Of a stretch of 64,000 bases of DNA, positions 51,944-61,088 are shown one piece after another. The DNA comes from Desulfomonile tiedjei (GTDB lineage Bacteria > Desulfobacterota > Desulfomonilia > Desulfomonilales > Desulfomonilaceae), in contig JACRDF010000010.1 in assembly GCA_016212925.1 (NCBI GenBank), positions 62,001 to 126,000 of the forward strand, given 5' to 3'. Position 1 is the first letter of the stretch, and every line of letters begins with the position of its first letter. The position numbers and the translations under genes are program-made. A model generated the notes under the pieces. The model ran no database searches. It worked only from the letters and a program-made list of their open reading frames with translations, and was not told the origin of the DNA.

Positions 51944-52273
51944 GTGAAAGAAAATGCACGTAGGGGGATGTTGCTCGTGAGGAGATGGGCAGGTGGAAAC
52001 GAGGAAGATACGCGCTGTAATTCAAAGGGCTCCCACGTGGCATATTTGCCACGAGGTCCGCATTTCAGCGTGTTGGAACTTACGTCTGACGGTGCGCGCT
52101 GCTCGTGGATACCAAGAAGCCTCTTTGATGGACCTGCGGGCAGGTTTGCCACAAGGTGCTGGCTCAAATCCTCCAGGGAGCCGGTCGTGTACGCCTGTCA
52201 GGGGACTTTCATGGGAAGGTATGCTAAAATAAGCGTGATGACAGAGGAAGGCGGCTTGCTGGAGATAAATTAG
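51944..52273 (+). CDS. Possible small protein at the prophage right flank
   Basis: A frame of about 109 codons from GTG at 51944 (open upstream to 51911) ending at 52273. It has plausible protein composition (four Cys, SHVAYLPRGPHFSVLELT, FATRCWLKSSREPVVYACQG), but no Shine-Dalgarno sequence. A perfect CGTGGCA/TGCCACG palindrome lies inside at 52036-52053. I cannot name a family; it may be a decayed or host gene beside the element. Confidence 0.35.
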   Translation: MKENARRGMLLVRRWAGGNEEDTRCNSKGSHVAYLPRGPHFSVLELTSDGARCSWIPRSLFDGPAGRFATRCWLKSSREPVVYACQGTFMGRYAKISVMTEEGGLLEIN

Positions 52274-52404
52274 GGCACCACGTAGATAGATCTAATCCCG
52301 TATCTGGAAAGGATTGGCTTCCCTAGGAAGGTTCCCGAGAGAAATGGAATGGTATCCAGTTGTCTAGAGCGTGAAAGAGGGCAGAAAATGTTGAGGCGTC
52401 CAAA

Positions 52405-54093
52405 GTGACTGGTGTGGCGGACCCAACCATCTCAATAATTATACGATGTTACAATGAAGACCGGCACATACGCAGGCTTCTTGAGGCTGTACTGGCGCAA
52501 GACAGAAAAGACTATGAAATAATAATAGTCGATTCGGGCTCCGCGGATCGTACTCTGGACATCGTTCGCGACTACGAAGTCCGTATCCTGAGAATAGCGC
52601 CAGAGGATTTTTCCTTTGGGCGGGCACTAAACCTGGGATGCCGCAATGCCAGAGGTGAATTCTTGGTCTTTGTCAGTGCCCACGTTTACCCCACTTCCAC
52701 TACCTGGTTGCAGCATTTGATCGGGATGTTTGCCGATCCCAAAGTCGGGCTGGTGTATGGGAAGCAACGAGGCGATGAGGTGACAGCCTATTTCGAGCAC
52801 CGCATTTTTCAAAAACTATATCCCGATACATCGGTTCCCTTGAAGAAGGACCCGTTCTGCAACAACGCCTGTGCGGCTATCCGCCGCGAATTGTGGGAAG
52901 AATACCCATACGATGAAGAGCTGACCGGCCTTGAGGATATTGCCTGGGCGAAAAGAATTGTTGGAGCAGGCTTCTATTTAGCGTACTGCGCTGAGGCCGA
53001 AATCGTTCACGTCCACGATGAATCCTCCACTCAGAGGTTCAATCGTTATAAGAGAGAAGCCATTGCGCTGAAAAGAATCTTTCCGGAATCCCATTTGGGT
53101 CTTCTGGAAATGTTTTGGCTTTATGCTTCCAACTGCTTATCGGACCTTGTGGCTGCTTATCATGATGGGCTGCTGAGCATGACTACGACCCAGATTCTGC
53201 GAACGCGCTGGGACCAGTTCACAGGTACTTTCAGTGGATACCGGATCAAGGGAGAATTGGGCAAGCGTATCAAGATGCAGTTCTTTTATCCCAATTTCTT
53301 GGACAATTCCAGTGGGTCCGAAGAGCAGCATGTATCCTCCGCGCCCAGGATAGCTCAGGTCAAGAAACGTAACCCCAGAATTGTTGCGTTGGTTCCCATG
53401 CGAGCAGACAGCAAAAGGGTGCCCAACAAGAACATCCGACTTTTCAACGGGAAACCTTTGTACTGGCATATCATGGCCACACTGCTCAATTGCCCTTATA
53501 TTGAGGAGATTTACGTAAACACTAACTCCGAACTTCTTATGGAAGAACTCCCAAGGGCCTTCAAAAGGGTCAGAATCATACATAGACCTCAACCCCTGTG
53601 CTCTGACAAGACGCCAATGACCGACATTCTCCTTCACGACGTAGGATTTGTGAAGGCTGACTGGTATCTGCAAACTCATGCCACTAATCCCTTACTGCGT
53701 TCTGAAACGGTGACTCGGGCAATAGAGAGTCTCCTCGGTCAGCCGGAATACGATTCGCTTTTTGGGGTTACGTCCTTTCAAACGCGCCTTTGGACCAGCG
53801 ATGGCAAGGCGATCAACCACGATCCCCAGGTGCTACTGAGGACTCAGGATCTGGAACCCGTATACGAAGAGAATTCCAATATGTACCTGTTTCAGGCTGA
53901 GGCATTGAGACGACTCAATAGACGCATTGGTGAACGGCCTCTAATGTTTCAAATTCCCAGAGAGGAGGCTTGGGACATTGACGATGAGTTGGATTTTAAA
54001 ATCGCCGAATACCTTCATAAACTGAGGGGAGATACTCCAGATGTAGAGTCGATGAAAGCTTCTGGATTGGAGAAGATCAAGGTCTCGCACTAA
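52405..54093 (+). CDS. Glycosyltransferase-cytidylyltransferase fusion
   Basis: 562 residues of two domains. Residues 1-about 280 are a GT2-type (rhamnosyltransferase-like) enzyme: ISIIIRCYNEDRHIRRLLE, IIIVDSGSADRT, FSFGRALNLG, VSAHVYP and LTGLEDIAWAKRI. Residues about 325-560 resemble acylneuraminate/CMP-sugar cytidylyltransferases: VALVPMRADSKRVPNKNIRL, then VNTNSELL and LQTHATNPLL. Such enzymes make CMP-activated acid sugars. The fusion would couple activation of an acidic sugar to its transfer. It opens the polysaccharide locus; the next gene starts 42 bases later. Confidence 0.85.
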   Translation: MTGVADPTISIIIRCYNEDRHIRRLLEAVLAQDRKDYEIIIVDSGSADRTLDIVRDYEVRILRIAPEDFSFGRALNLGCRNARGEFLVFVSAHVYPTSTTWLQHLIGMFADPKVGLVYGKQRGDEVTAYFEHRIFQKLYPDTSVPLKKDPFCNNACAAIRRELWEEYPYDEELTGLEDIAWAKRIVGAGFYLAYCAEAEIVHVHDESSTQRFNRYKREAIALKRIFPESHLGLLEMFWLYASNCLSDLVAAYHDGLLSMTTTQILRTRWDQFTGTFSGYRIKGELGKRIKMQFFYPNFLDNSSGSEEQHVSSAPRIAQVKKRNPRIVALVPMRADSKRVPNKNIRLFNGKPLYWHIMATLLNCPYIEEIYVNTNSELLMEELPRAFKRVRIIHRPQPLCSDKTPMTDILLHDVGFVKADWYLQTHATNPLLRSETVTRAIESLLGQPEYDSLFGVTSFQTRLWTSDGKAINHDPQVLLRTQDLEPVYEENSNMYLFQAEALRRLNRRIGERPLMFQIPREEAWDIDDELDFKIAEYLHKLRGDTPDVESMKASGLEKIKVSH

Positions 54094-54135
54094 CTGCGTA
54101 AGCACAATGTCGAGTCATGGGTCTTTAGGCCCCCT

Positions 54136-55128
54136 ATGAACAAGGCTTCCGAAGTATTGACAAACAGAGATCGTTCTATGGCTAAAAAGAAATGGCGAGT
54201 GCTGGTCACCGCTCCTTATTTTCAGAAAGTGTACCCTCGGTACGCAGAGCGGATGGAGAAACTCGGGCTGGATGTGGATTTGGCCCCTGTGCAAGAAAGA
54301 CTTTCGGAAGAGGCGCTCATTCCGATCATCGAGGAATATGACGGGGTCATTTGTGGTGATGACCAATTCAGCGAGACAGTATTGAGACGTGCCCGCCGAC
54401 TTAGAGTAATCTCAAAATGGGGTACGGGGATAGATTCCATAAATAAGGAGGCTGCCTTAAGTCTCGGTATTGCGGTGCGAAATACGCCGGGTGCCTTCAG
54501 TGAGCCCGTAGCAGACACGGTCTTTGCTTTCATACTGGCTTTCTCCAGGGGGTTGCACCTGCAGGACCAAGACATCAGGACTGGGATTTGGGAGAAACGA
54601 ACGTGTTTCGCATTGAAGGGACTAAGGCTAGGTATTGTGGGAGTCGGCAACTGCGGTAAGGCTGTGGCGCGAAGGGCTGGAGGATTCGGATTGAACCTTG
54701 TCGGCAACGACATTGCACCCATCGACATCAAATTCCTCGACGAGACAGGACTTATTCCTTGTAGTCTCCCAGAGCTTCTTTCCGAATCGGACTTTGTAAG
54801 TCTAAATTGCGATCTGAATCCGACGAGTTACCATCTGATGAACTCCCACACATTTGGCCTCATGAAGACTGGCAGCTTCTTCATCTCCACCTGTCGGGGT
54901 CCCGTCACGGAAGAGCCAGCCTTGGTGGATGCTCTCCATTCAGGAAAGCTGGCGGGCGCAGGTCTGGATGTCTTTGAAGAGGAACCGCTGCCCTTCGACA
55001 GCTCGCTGCGATTAATGGATAATGTGATCCTGTCTCCACACAACGCCAATGGCGATCCGTCTACCGCCGACAGAATTCATGAAAGCACTTTGCTCCACCT
55101 TATGGAGGAGCTTGAAAAGGAAAGTTGA
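54136..55128 (+). CDS. D-isomer 2-hydroxyacid dehydrogenase
   Basis: 330 residues. NAD-binding GIVGVGNCGKAVARRAG (near 172-188) with catalytic Arg in STCRGPVTEEPALVDAL, Glu in VFEEEPLP and His in ILSPHNAN. Related to phosphoglycerate dehydrogenases. Alternative start at 54178. In this locus it may make or reduce a sugar-acid precursor. Confidence 0.88.
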   Translation: MNKASEVLTNRDRSMAKKKWRVLVTAPYFQKVYPRYAERMEKLGLDVDLAPVQERLSEEALIPIIEEYDGVICGDDQFSETVLRRARRLRVISKWGTGIDSINKEAALSLGIAVRNTPGAFSEPVADTVFAFILAFSRGLHLQDQDIRTGIWEKRTCFALKGLRLGIVGVGNCGKAVARRAGGFGLNLVGNDIAPIDIKFLDETGLIPCSLPELLSESDFVSLNCDLNPTSYHLMNSHTFGLMKTGSFFISTCRGPVTEEPALVDALHSGKLAGAGLDVFEEEPLPFDSSLRLMDNVILSPHNANGDPSTADRIHESTLLHLMEELEKES

Positions 55129-55130
55129 CG

Positions 55131-55889
55131 ATGCAGCGTACAGCCATCATCACGGGTTCGAGCAGTGGTATTGGACTTGCCTCTGCCACTGAGTTCCTGC
55201 GCAAGGGGTTCAGAGTTTTTGGGGTTGATATGTTCCCTACGTTCCCTGCTCCGGCTCCGAAAGGTCTTGAATTCATCCAGGCTGATATAGCCAGTCCGGA
55301 TGACGTACAGCGAGTTTTGCAACACCTGGAGGCTCAGACGGACATGGTTGACGTGCTCGTAAACAACGCGGGCGTTTGTCCTCACTCGCGATCTGAAACC
55401 GAGTTTCTCGCACTGTGGAACAGAGTGCTATCGGTTAACCTAACAGGACCATTTCTCTTGACGCAGGGAACTCTGCCTCTTCTAAAAAGAGCCCCGAGCG
55501 GAAGCGTTGTAAACGTGGCGTCGGTTCATGCCCTAGTAACTACCAAAGGGATGGCTGCCTACGCAGCTTCAAAAGGAGGACTAGTTTCGTTGACTCGCGC
55601 TCTGGCTTTGGAACTGGCCGAGTACGGAATACGGGTGAACTGCGTACTCCCAGGTGCCGTAGACACCCCCATGATATTGGAAAGTCTTAGGCAACGCGAT
55701 CTCGATGGTGGGACGGCTGAAGAACGGCTGCAATGCCTCGCCTCACGAACGCCGCTCCAGAAAATAGGTAGTCCTGAAGAGATCGCAAAGGCGATTTGCT
55801 TTCTTGGTTCGGCTGAGGAAGCCTCGTTCATAACAGGACAGACCCTTGTGGTTGATGGGGGGGCTTTGGCAAGGCTGAGTACGGAATGA
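55131..55889 (+). CDS. Short-chain dehydrogenase/reductase
   Basis: 252 residues from ATG at 55131 (GGAAAG upstream; a TTG lies two codons before). TGSSSGIG binds the dinucleotide, NNAG stabilises the fold, VASV... and YAASKG form the catalytic Ser-Tyr-Lys set. Ends with ITGQTLVVDGG. It overlaps the ABC permease gene by 4 bases. Probably a reductase of the sugar precursor. Confidence 0.9.
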   Translation: MQRTAIITGSSSGIGLASATEFLRKGFRVFGVDMFPTFPAPAPKGLEFIQADIASPDDVQRVLQHLEAQTDMVDVLVNNAGVCPHSRSETEFLALWNRVLSVNLTGPFLLTQGTLPLLKRAPSGSVVNVASVHALVTTKGMAAYAASKGGLVSLTRALALELAEYGIRVNCVLPGAVDTPMILESLRQRDLDGGTAEERLQCLASRTPLQKIGSPEEIAKAICFLGSAEEASFITGQTLVVDGGALARLSTE

Positions 55890-56785
55890 TCACAATGCAA
55901 GGAAGAGGTCCGAATGATCGCACAGGTGATTCCGCCGTTGACCAAGGCTGGACGGTCTACACATCGGACATGCGTTCCCGTGCAGGAATATTCGAGGCAT
56001 GGACTCGCCTCTTGCGAGATCTCCTGAACTCCCGTTTTCTCATATGGCAGCTCTTCCTCAAGGACTTCAAAGCGCAGTATCAGCAATCCGTCTTAGGCAT
56101 TGTGTGGTCCGTCATCATGCCGCTGATCCCGGTCCTTATTTATCTTTTTATGAGTGCTATCGGTGTCTTGCTTCCCGGAGATACCCGAATACCCTACGTC
56201 CTATTCGTTTTTGTCGGACTCAGTGTGTGGAAAATTTTCTCAGATGGGATCAGCTTCGCAATGTCCAAACTGCTTGAGTCCAAGGCTATGTTGGGCAAAA
56301 TCCGAGTGCCTAAGATTGCCATCATATGTTCGAGCCTGGGGCGCGTATTCTTTGAAACGCTTGTAAGAAGCCTCCTCATCGTGCTTGCCATGCTATGGTG
56401 TGGTCTTGCCCCTTCGGCGTTGGGGGTGGTTCTGTTGCTTCCCGCTCTGATTCCACTCCTCTGTGTGACCCTCGGTATTGCCATGTTGGCATCACTGGTA
56501 AACGTGGTAATCAGGGATGTTCAGAAACTGGTCGATGTAGCATTGACGTACGCGATGTTCGTGTCCTCCGTGATTTTCATGATGCCAGATGAGGCACTGA
56601 TAGGAACAGTCAACAGCCTCAATTTCATGAACACTTTCGTCAACGGCATCCGGGAAACGCTTTTTCTGGGCATTCCGTCGAAGCCTGGTCTCTTCTTATT
56701 GACTTCGAGCCTGTCCGTTCTCTTTTTGTTTGCGGTCGGACGACTTTTTTACATCATGGAGCACGTGATCGATGACAAGCTCTAG
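55886..56785 (+). CDS. wzm: Polysaccharide ABC transporter permease (Wzm)
   Basis: 299 residues with six membrane helices and the typical start ...LIWQLFLKDFKAQYQQSVLGIVWSVI. ABC-2 permeases of this type export undecaprenyl-linked O-antigen across the inner membrane. The preceding about 45 residues are polar. It overlaps the next gene, its ATPase partner, by 14 bases. Confidence 0.93.
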   Translation: MITMQGRGPNDRTGDSAVDQGWTVYTSDMRSRAGIFEAWTRLLRDLLNSRFLIWQLFLKDFKAQYQQSVLGIVWSVIMPLIPVLIYLFMSAIGVLLPGDTRIPYVLFVFVGLSVWKIFSDGISFAMSKLLESKAMLGKIRVPKIAIICSSLGRVFFETLVRSLLIVLAMLWCGLAPSALGVVLLLPALIPLLCVTLGIAMLASLVNVVIRDVQKLVDVALTYAMFVSSVIFMMPDEALIGTVNSLNFMNTFVNGIRETLFLGIPSKPGLFLLTSSLSVLFLFAVGRLFYIMEHVIDDKL

Positions 56786-58157
56786 ACCCTCGACCACGAC
56801 CGAGAAAGACTTAAAGGAGGCGGCAGACTCGGAGGTCATCCTCAAAGTAGAAGGGGTGAGCAAGAAATTCTCTTACTCCCTGAAAGACGTGTTGAAATAC
56901 GGGACAAGGAGGCTTTTCAGGGAATTCTTTGGGCTTCCCTCACAAACTGATAGACTTGAGGCCGGTGAGTTTTGGGCACTCGATGACCTATCCTTTGAGC
57001 TGAAACGAGGGGAAACACTAGGTATAATCGGACGCAACGGAGCGGGCAAGAGTACCCTCCTCAAAATCGTCAACGGCATTTTTCTGCCCGATCGAGGACG
57101 GGTAGCCATCAAGGGCACAGTGGCAGGGCTCATTGAAATCGGAGCCGGCTTTCAACCGAACCTCACAGGCAGAGAGAACATCTATATTATCGCCTCCATT
57201 TTGGGTATGACCAAGGAGCAGGTTGACCGGATCTTCGACCAAATCGTTGCATTTGCCGACATCGGCAAGTTTATCGACTCGCCTGTTCAAAGTTACAGTT
57301 CAGGCATGATCGTGCGCCTCGGGTTCGCCATTCACGTTTTTCAAAAGCCTGACGTCCTACTCGCAGACGAAATCCTGGCTGTGGGAGATTTCGAGTTTCA
57401 GCAGAAATGCCTTGAAAAAATTAGCGAAATCAAGAATGAGGTGGGCTTGATTCTGGTCTCTCACTCCATGCCCACCGTCACACGATTCTGCGACAGGGTC
57501 ATTGTCTTGAACAGGGGGAAGATTCTGTTTGACGGTCCACCACAGCAGGCAATGGTGAGGATGGTAGAGAGCAGGTATGAGCCGGGGATCCGTAACCAGC
57601 CAACTAATTCTCGCGGCGATCTCTCGTTCCCTGAAGATCCCGGCTTTCTTGCTCTTTTCGATGGGGGGAGGGTTCCGAAGAGTCTCTTTGGTCCCGAGTA
57701 CCACGATGCACAGAGAATTTCCCACATCCGATGTGATTGGATCGCAGACCGCATCGACGGCTTCACTTCAGTAGGCATGTTCGATGATCTGTGCCTGCGT
57801 TTGTCTTTTCGCCTCCACACTCCAACGAAACGACTAGCCATTGGGGTTCCGTTTTGGTCAACTGATGGAACCCTGCTTACGGCCTGCAACAGTGATTCGA
57901 GTGGTCACAGAATTATTGTCGATGGAGAGGGATTGATCACTTGCCGGCTCACCATTCAAAGGATTTCGCTCATTCCGGGTCAATACGTGCCCTGTCTGGC
58001 AATTCACGACGGGCCTGGTTACATCTACCGTAAGGTTTTGGATCCATTAGTAGTGACACCGCGCCCGCTTCAGGACGGTGGACCGAGTCTCCATTTCGGG
58101 GTATATGCCGAAACCTGCACATGGCAATTCTCGCAAGACAGTGTCATCGAGGAATGA
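56772..58157 (+). CDS. wzt: Polysaccharide ABC transporter ATPase with C-terminal glycan-binding domain (Wzt)
   Basis: 461 residues. Walker A GRNGAGKST (87-95), signature SYSSGMIVRLGFAIHV, Walker B VLLADEILAVGD. The C-terminal part (about 290-455) resembles the Wzt sugar-binding module that recognises the finished glycan end (RLAIGVPFWSTDGTLL). Forms the exporter with the preceding permease. Confidence 0.93.
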   Translation: MTSSRPSTTTEKDLKEAADSEVILKVEGVSKKFSYSLKDVLKYGTRRLFREFFGLPSQTDRLEAGEFWALDDLSFELKRGETLGIIGRNGAGKSTLLKIVNGIFLPDRGRVAIKGTVAGLIEIGAGFQPNLTGRENIYIIASILGMTKEQVDRIFDQIVAFADIGKFIDSPVQSYSSGMIVRLGFAIHVFQKPDVLLADEILAVGDFEFQQKCLEKISEIKNEVGLILVSHSMPTVTRFCDRVIVLNRGKILFDGPPQQAMVRMVESRYEPGIRNQPTNSRGDLSFPEDPGFLALFDGGRVPKSLFGPEYHDAQRISHIRCDWIADRIDGFTSVGMFDDLCLRLSFRLHTPTKRLAIGVPFWSTDGTLLTACNSDSSGHRIIVDGEGLITCRLTIQRISLIPGQYVPCLAIHDGPGYIYRKVLDPLVVTPRPLQDGGPSLHFGVYAETCTWQFSQDSVIEE

Positions 58158-58261
58158 TGTCATGTTCTACTGAACCGAAGATTGAGGGATGCCGGGAATC
58201 CCAGGGCACGATAGATCAGTTGGCGATTAACGTCCGGTCCATGATCGCGTAAGAGGCGTCT

Positions 58262-59320
58262 ATGTCAGGCTCAGCACTTTCCGATCGCCCCGATAAGATC
58301 GAATTGCTCACAGAACGCATCATTGATGATTATCCGAACCTCGCTCTGGAAATCCTGGGAGGTTCATCCCGACTCAGTCTACCTCTCGGTTGGCATTATG
58401 TCTTGGACATGGTCTGGATTTTGAAGGAATTGGAGGTTCGACCTGGATCAGTAGTCCTTGACGCTGGGGCGGGCAATGGGCTGCTGCAGTACGTGCTCGC
58501 AGACAGAGACTATACCGTCATCAGTGCCGACATGATGGATCGCAGAATCCCGGAATTCGCTCCACGGCTCTATCAAGTAGCCGAAATCAATGCTGGCAAA
58601 GCTATTGAGCATTCGTACAAGAGCCACGTCTCTCACGATCGACAGAGGAATGACATTGGCTCAAACAGACCCCGCGTTTCATTGTTGACAAGGGTTCTGG
58701 ATACGTCGCTGAGGGATATCCCGCGAAAGTCCGTCGACTATTTACTGAAGCGCCATCCTCAGCGGAAAGGATCAAAAGGCGAATACTCTGAGGGTCTTCT
58801 CTCTCAGTCCTACGAACTTGAACCCCAAAGTGTCCTTCAGGGACCCGGCAACAAACCGCAGATAGTTTATTACTATACTAGTCTGAACTCCATGAACAAG
58901 ATTCCCGACGAGTCAGTAGACGCAGTGGTTTCCGTATCTGCACTGGAGCACAATCTGCCAGAGGAGGTCGCTGTATGCCTTGAGGAATTCAGACGAGTTC
59001 TCAAGCCTGGAGCATGGATGCACCTCACTGTCAGCGCATCCTATCCACACAGCGCGTTCCACGAACCAAGCCACAGTTGGCTGCTGAACGAGGAGGATGC
59101 GCAGCGCACTTATTCATTGAGACCGGGTTATCACACAAACTTTAGTGAATTCCCCAAAATCCTTGCGGAACTGAAGAAGCCAAAGTACTTGGAGAAATGG
59201 CTGTCATTGCAGTATTTCAGATCTGGAACCAACGGTATGCCGTGGGGTATGTGGGACCCGCAGTACGTGCCTGTGGGGATTAGCCTCAAAACATCTTCCC
59301 GTGATAATTACAAAGGATAG
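58262..59320 (+). CDS. SAM-dependent methyltransferase, polysaccharide locus
   Basis: 352 residues. Motif I is VVLDAGAGNGLLQYVL, followed by VISADMMDR and VVSVSALEHNLPEEVAVCLEEFRRVLKPG, typical of class I methyltransferases. A large insertion (about 125-210) with Arg/Lys-rich helix separates motifs. Probably adds the chain-ending methyl group recognised by Wzt. Confidence 0.8.
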   Translation: MSGSALSDRPDKIELLTERIIDDYPNLALEILGGSSRLSLPLGWHYVLDMVWILKELEVRPGSVVLDAGAGNGLLQYVLADRDYTVISADMMDRRIPEFAPRLYQVAEINAGKAIEHSYKSHVSHDRQRNDIGSNRPRVSLLTRVLDTSLRDIPRKSVDYLLKRHPQRKGSKGEYSEGLLSQSYELEPQSVLQGPGNKPQIVYYYTSLNSMNKIPDESVDAVVSVSALEHNLPEEVAVCLEEFRRVLKPGAWMHLTVSASYPHSAFHEPSHSWLLNEEDAQRTYSLRPGYHTNFSEFPKILAELKKPKYLEKWLSLQYFRSGTNGMPWGMWDPQYVPVGISLKTSSRDNYKG

Positions 59321-59411
59321 AATGATCGTAATTAAGACCGAGGAGATATCGCCAGCCTGCGAGAAGTAAGAACGACTGAATTCGAGTCCGCAAAAGTGCT
59401 CATAGGGTGCG

Positions 59412-59752
59412 GTGTGGAATCTTTATGCAGGAGCTTGTTCGCCTGAATTTGGAACGAAAGAATCCCAAAAAAAGGAACACCATCCATTTGAAAGAATGCT
59501 AGAGGAAATGGGGTCAAACGCCCCTACACGAAGCCCTATCGTCCCCAAACCAATGGAAAAGTGGAAAAACTCTGGGGAACACTCAATGAGGATCTTGTCG
59601 AATGAACAACCTTTGAAACTGAAGAAGAGTTCAAAAGAGAACTCTAACAACACATCTACTACTACAACCCCGAAAGACCACATCAAGCACTAGGAGGAAA
59701 AACTCCCCTGGAATACCTTCACTCTCGTCCACGAATTATTTCACACTTACAA
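59412..59752 (+). pseudogene. Remnant of an IS481-like transposase
   Basis: Translation across one frameshift near 59513 and two in-frame stops gives a DDE integrase core C-terminal end: RPYTKPYRPQTNGKVEKLW, then EEFKREL and HIYYYNPERPHQALGGKT-PLEYLHS. It is 3'-end only, so inactive. The right end TGTAAGTGTGAAATA (minus, complement of 59738-59752) looks like an IS terminal repeat and coincides with the break of the next glycosyltransferase gene. Confidence 0.7.
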
Positions 59753-60035
59753 TTGAGAGGGCATCGTCAGCATCCAAAAGACAGACGAACTCACCGCGGG
59801 TTTGTGTCATCCCGATGTTTCGAGCGGCAGCCAGTCCCTTGTTTTCTTGATGGAAATATCCTACCCCTTCCCCGTAGGATTCGACAATTTCTCTGGTACT
59901 ATCAGTCGAACCATCATCCACTACCAGGATGTTTACGTGCGGATATGTCTGGGCCAGGGCTGAACCAACGGCCTGTCTCAGATACAGGCCCGTGTTGTAA
60001 CATGGGATAATGAGGTCAACCGTGCTCTTGTTCAT
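59736..60035 (-). pseudogene. Truncated family 2 glycosyltransferase
   Basis: 99 codons from ATG at 60035: DLIIPCYNTGLYLRQAVGSAL, VDDGSTDSTRE and NKGLAAARNIG, ending at CLLDADDAL, the metal-binding motif. The reading frame then runs into transposase-derived sequence and stops. A complete GT2 would need about 200 more residues, so the gene is broken by insertion. Confidence 0.85.
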
Positions 60036-60161
60036 GTGTAGCGCCTAAGCCTTGATCCAAAGGGCCGCTCAATCCTTTTTCCGCGTCCAAAATTCATAAA
60101 ATCGGCGAAACGGGGTCTCGGGACTGTTCTAAATACCAACACCGTAATCAGAAAGCTGACG

Positions 60162-61061
60162 TCATTCTTCAAATAGGGGGGGCGGACGGTCACACATCTT
60201 GCGGAGGACCACGCGAATTGCCGCAGCTCGCCGCTTCCCCACAATCTTTGGCAGCAATGCACTTACATAGGCTTCCGCCACTTGCCGAAAGAGTGGTAGG
60301 GAGTAGGCAGGCAAACCGTGAAGCCGCTTCGAACGGGCAATCTCCAGTATCTTAGTCACCTCGTTCTCACGGGAGAGACTTAGTCCACCTACCGCACTGA
60401 AAACAGTGATGCCAGGTATGAATCGGGCTCCATGTTCTGGCAGAAACCTCAACATGAACTCGTAATCACCGCAGATTCGAAAGTCCTCGTTGAACTCTCC
60501 ATATCGGTCGAAAAGGCTTCGATGAAAAAACGTGGCCGCGGTGGGGATAGGGGTACAGCGAGGCAGCCAAAGCCGAGCCTTGACCCAGGGTTCCCCCTGT
60601 AACCAAGCAGCCTTACCAGACAAATGGACAAACTGAGTGCAGCCATAAACGGCTGGCTCGTGTCGATCCGGTTTCTTTATCTCGACAGCCACTGACTCTA
60701 GAACAGCGTCGTCGACATACCATTCATCGGCTCCCAGAAAAGCAATCCAGTCGCCACTGGATTGCTTCAATCCTTTGTTCCACGCATGATAGACTCCAAA
60801 ATCAGGCTCAGACAACCAGAAAGCTATTTGGTGCTCGTTCCTCACTATTACTGAGACAGTATTGTCCCGAGAGGCCCCATCAATTATGATATGCTCTTTG
60901 AACGGATATCGTTGAGCCGCAACGCCATCAATGCATCGCTGGAGCGTCTGTTCGGCGTTATACGTGGCCGTAATGATGGTGAACCGAGGCGGGGTCACGC
61001 ACCCAAAAGAGCTTTGAAGGTCAGGAACGGGATGCACTAATTTGTCTCCAGCATTTGCCAT
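60162..61061 (-). CDS. Family 2 glycosyltransferase
   Basis: 299 residues. FTIITATYNAEQTLQRCID, IIDGASRDNT and FLGADEW (a DxD variant) fit the WcaA-type GT2 group; the NKGLKQSSGDWIAF segment is also typical. Transferred-sugar specificity cannot be told. Followed by the MptE-like gene on the same strand (27 bases upstream). Confidence 0.88.
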   Translation of the reverse strand: MANAGDKLVHPVPDLQSSFGCVTPPRFTIITATYNAEQTLQRCIDGVAAQRYPFKEHIIIDGASRDNTVSVIVRNEHQIAFWLSEPDFGVYHAWNKGLKQSSGDWIAFLGADEWYVDDAVLESVAVEIKKPDRHEPAVYGCTQFVHLSGKAAWLQGEPWVKARLWLPRCTPIPTAATFFHRSLFDRYGEFNEDFRICGDYEFMLRFLPEHGARFIPGITVFSAVGGLSLSRENEVTKILEIARSKRLHGLPAYSLPLFRQVAEAYVSALLPKIVGKRRAAAIRVVLRKMCDRPPPLFEE

Positions 61062-61088
61062 TATGAGTTCCCTGGCCCGAGCGCCCGC

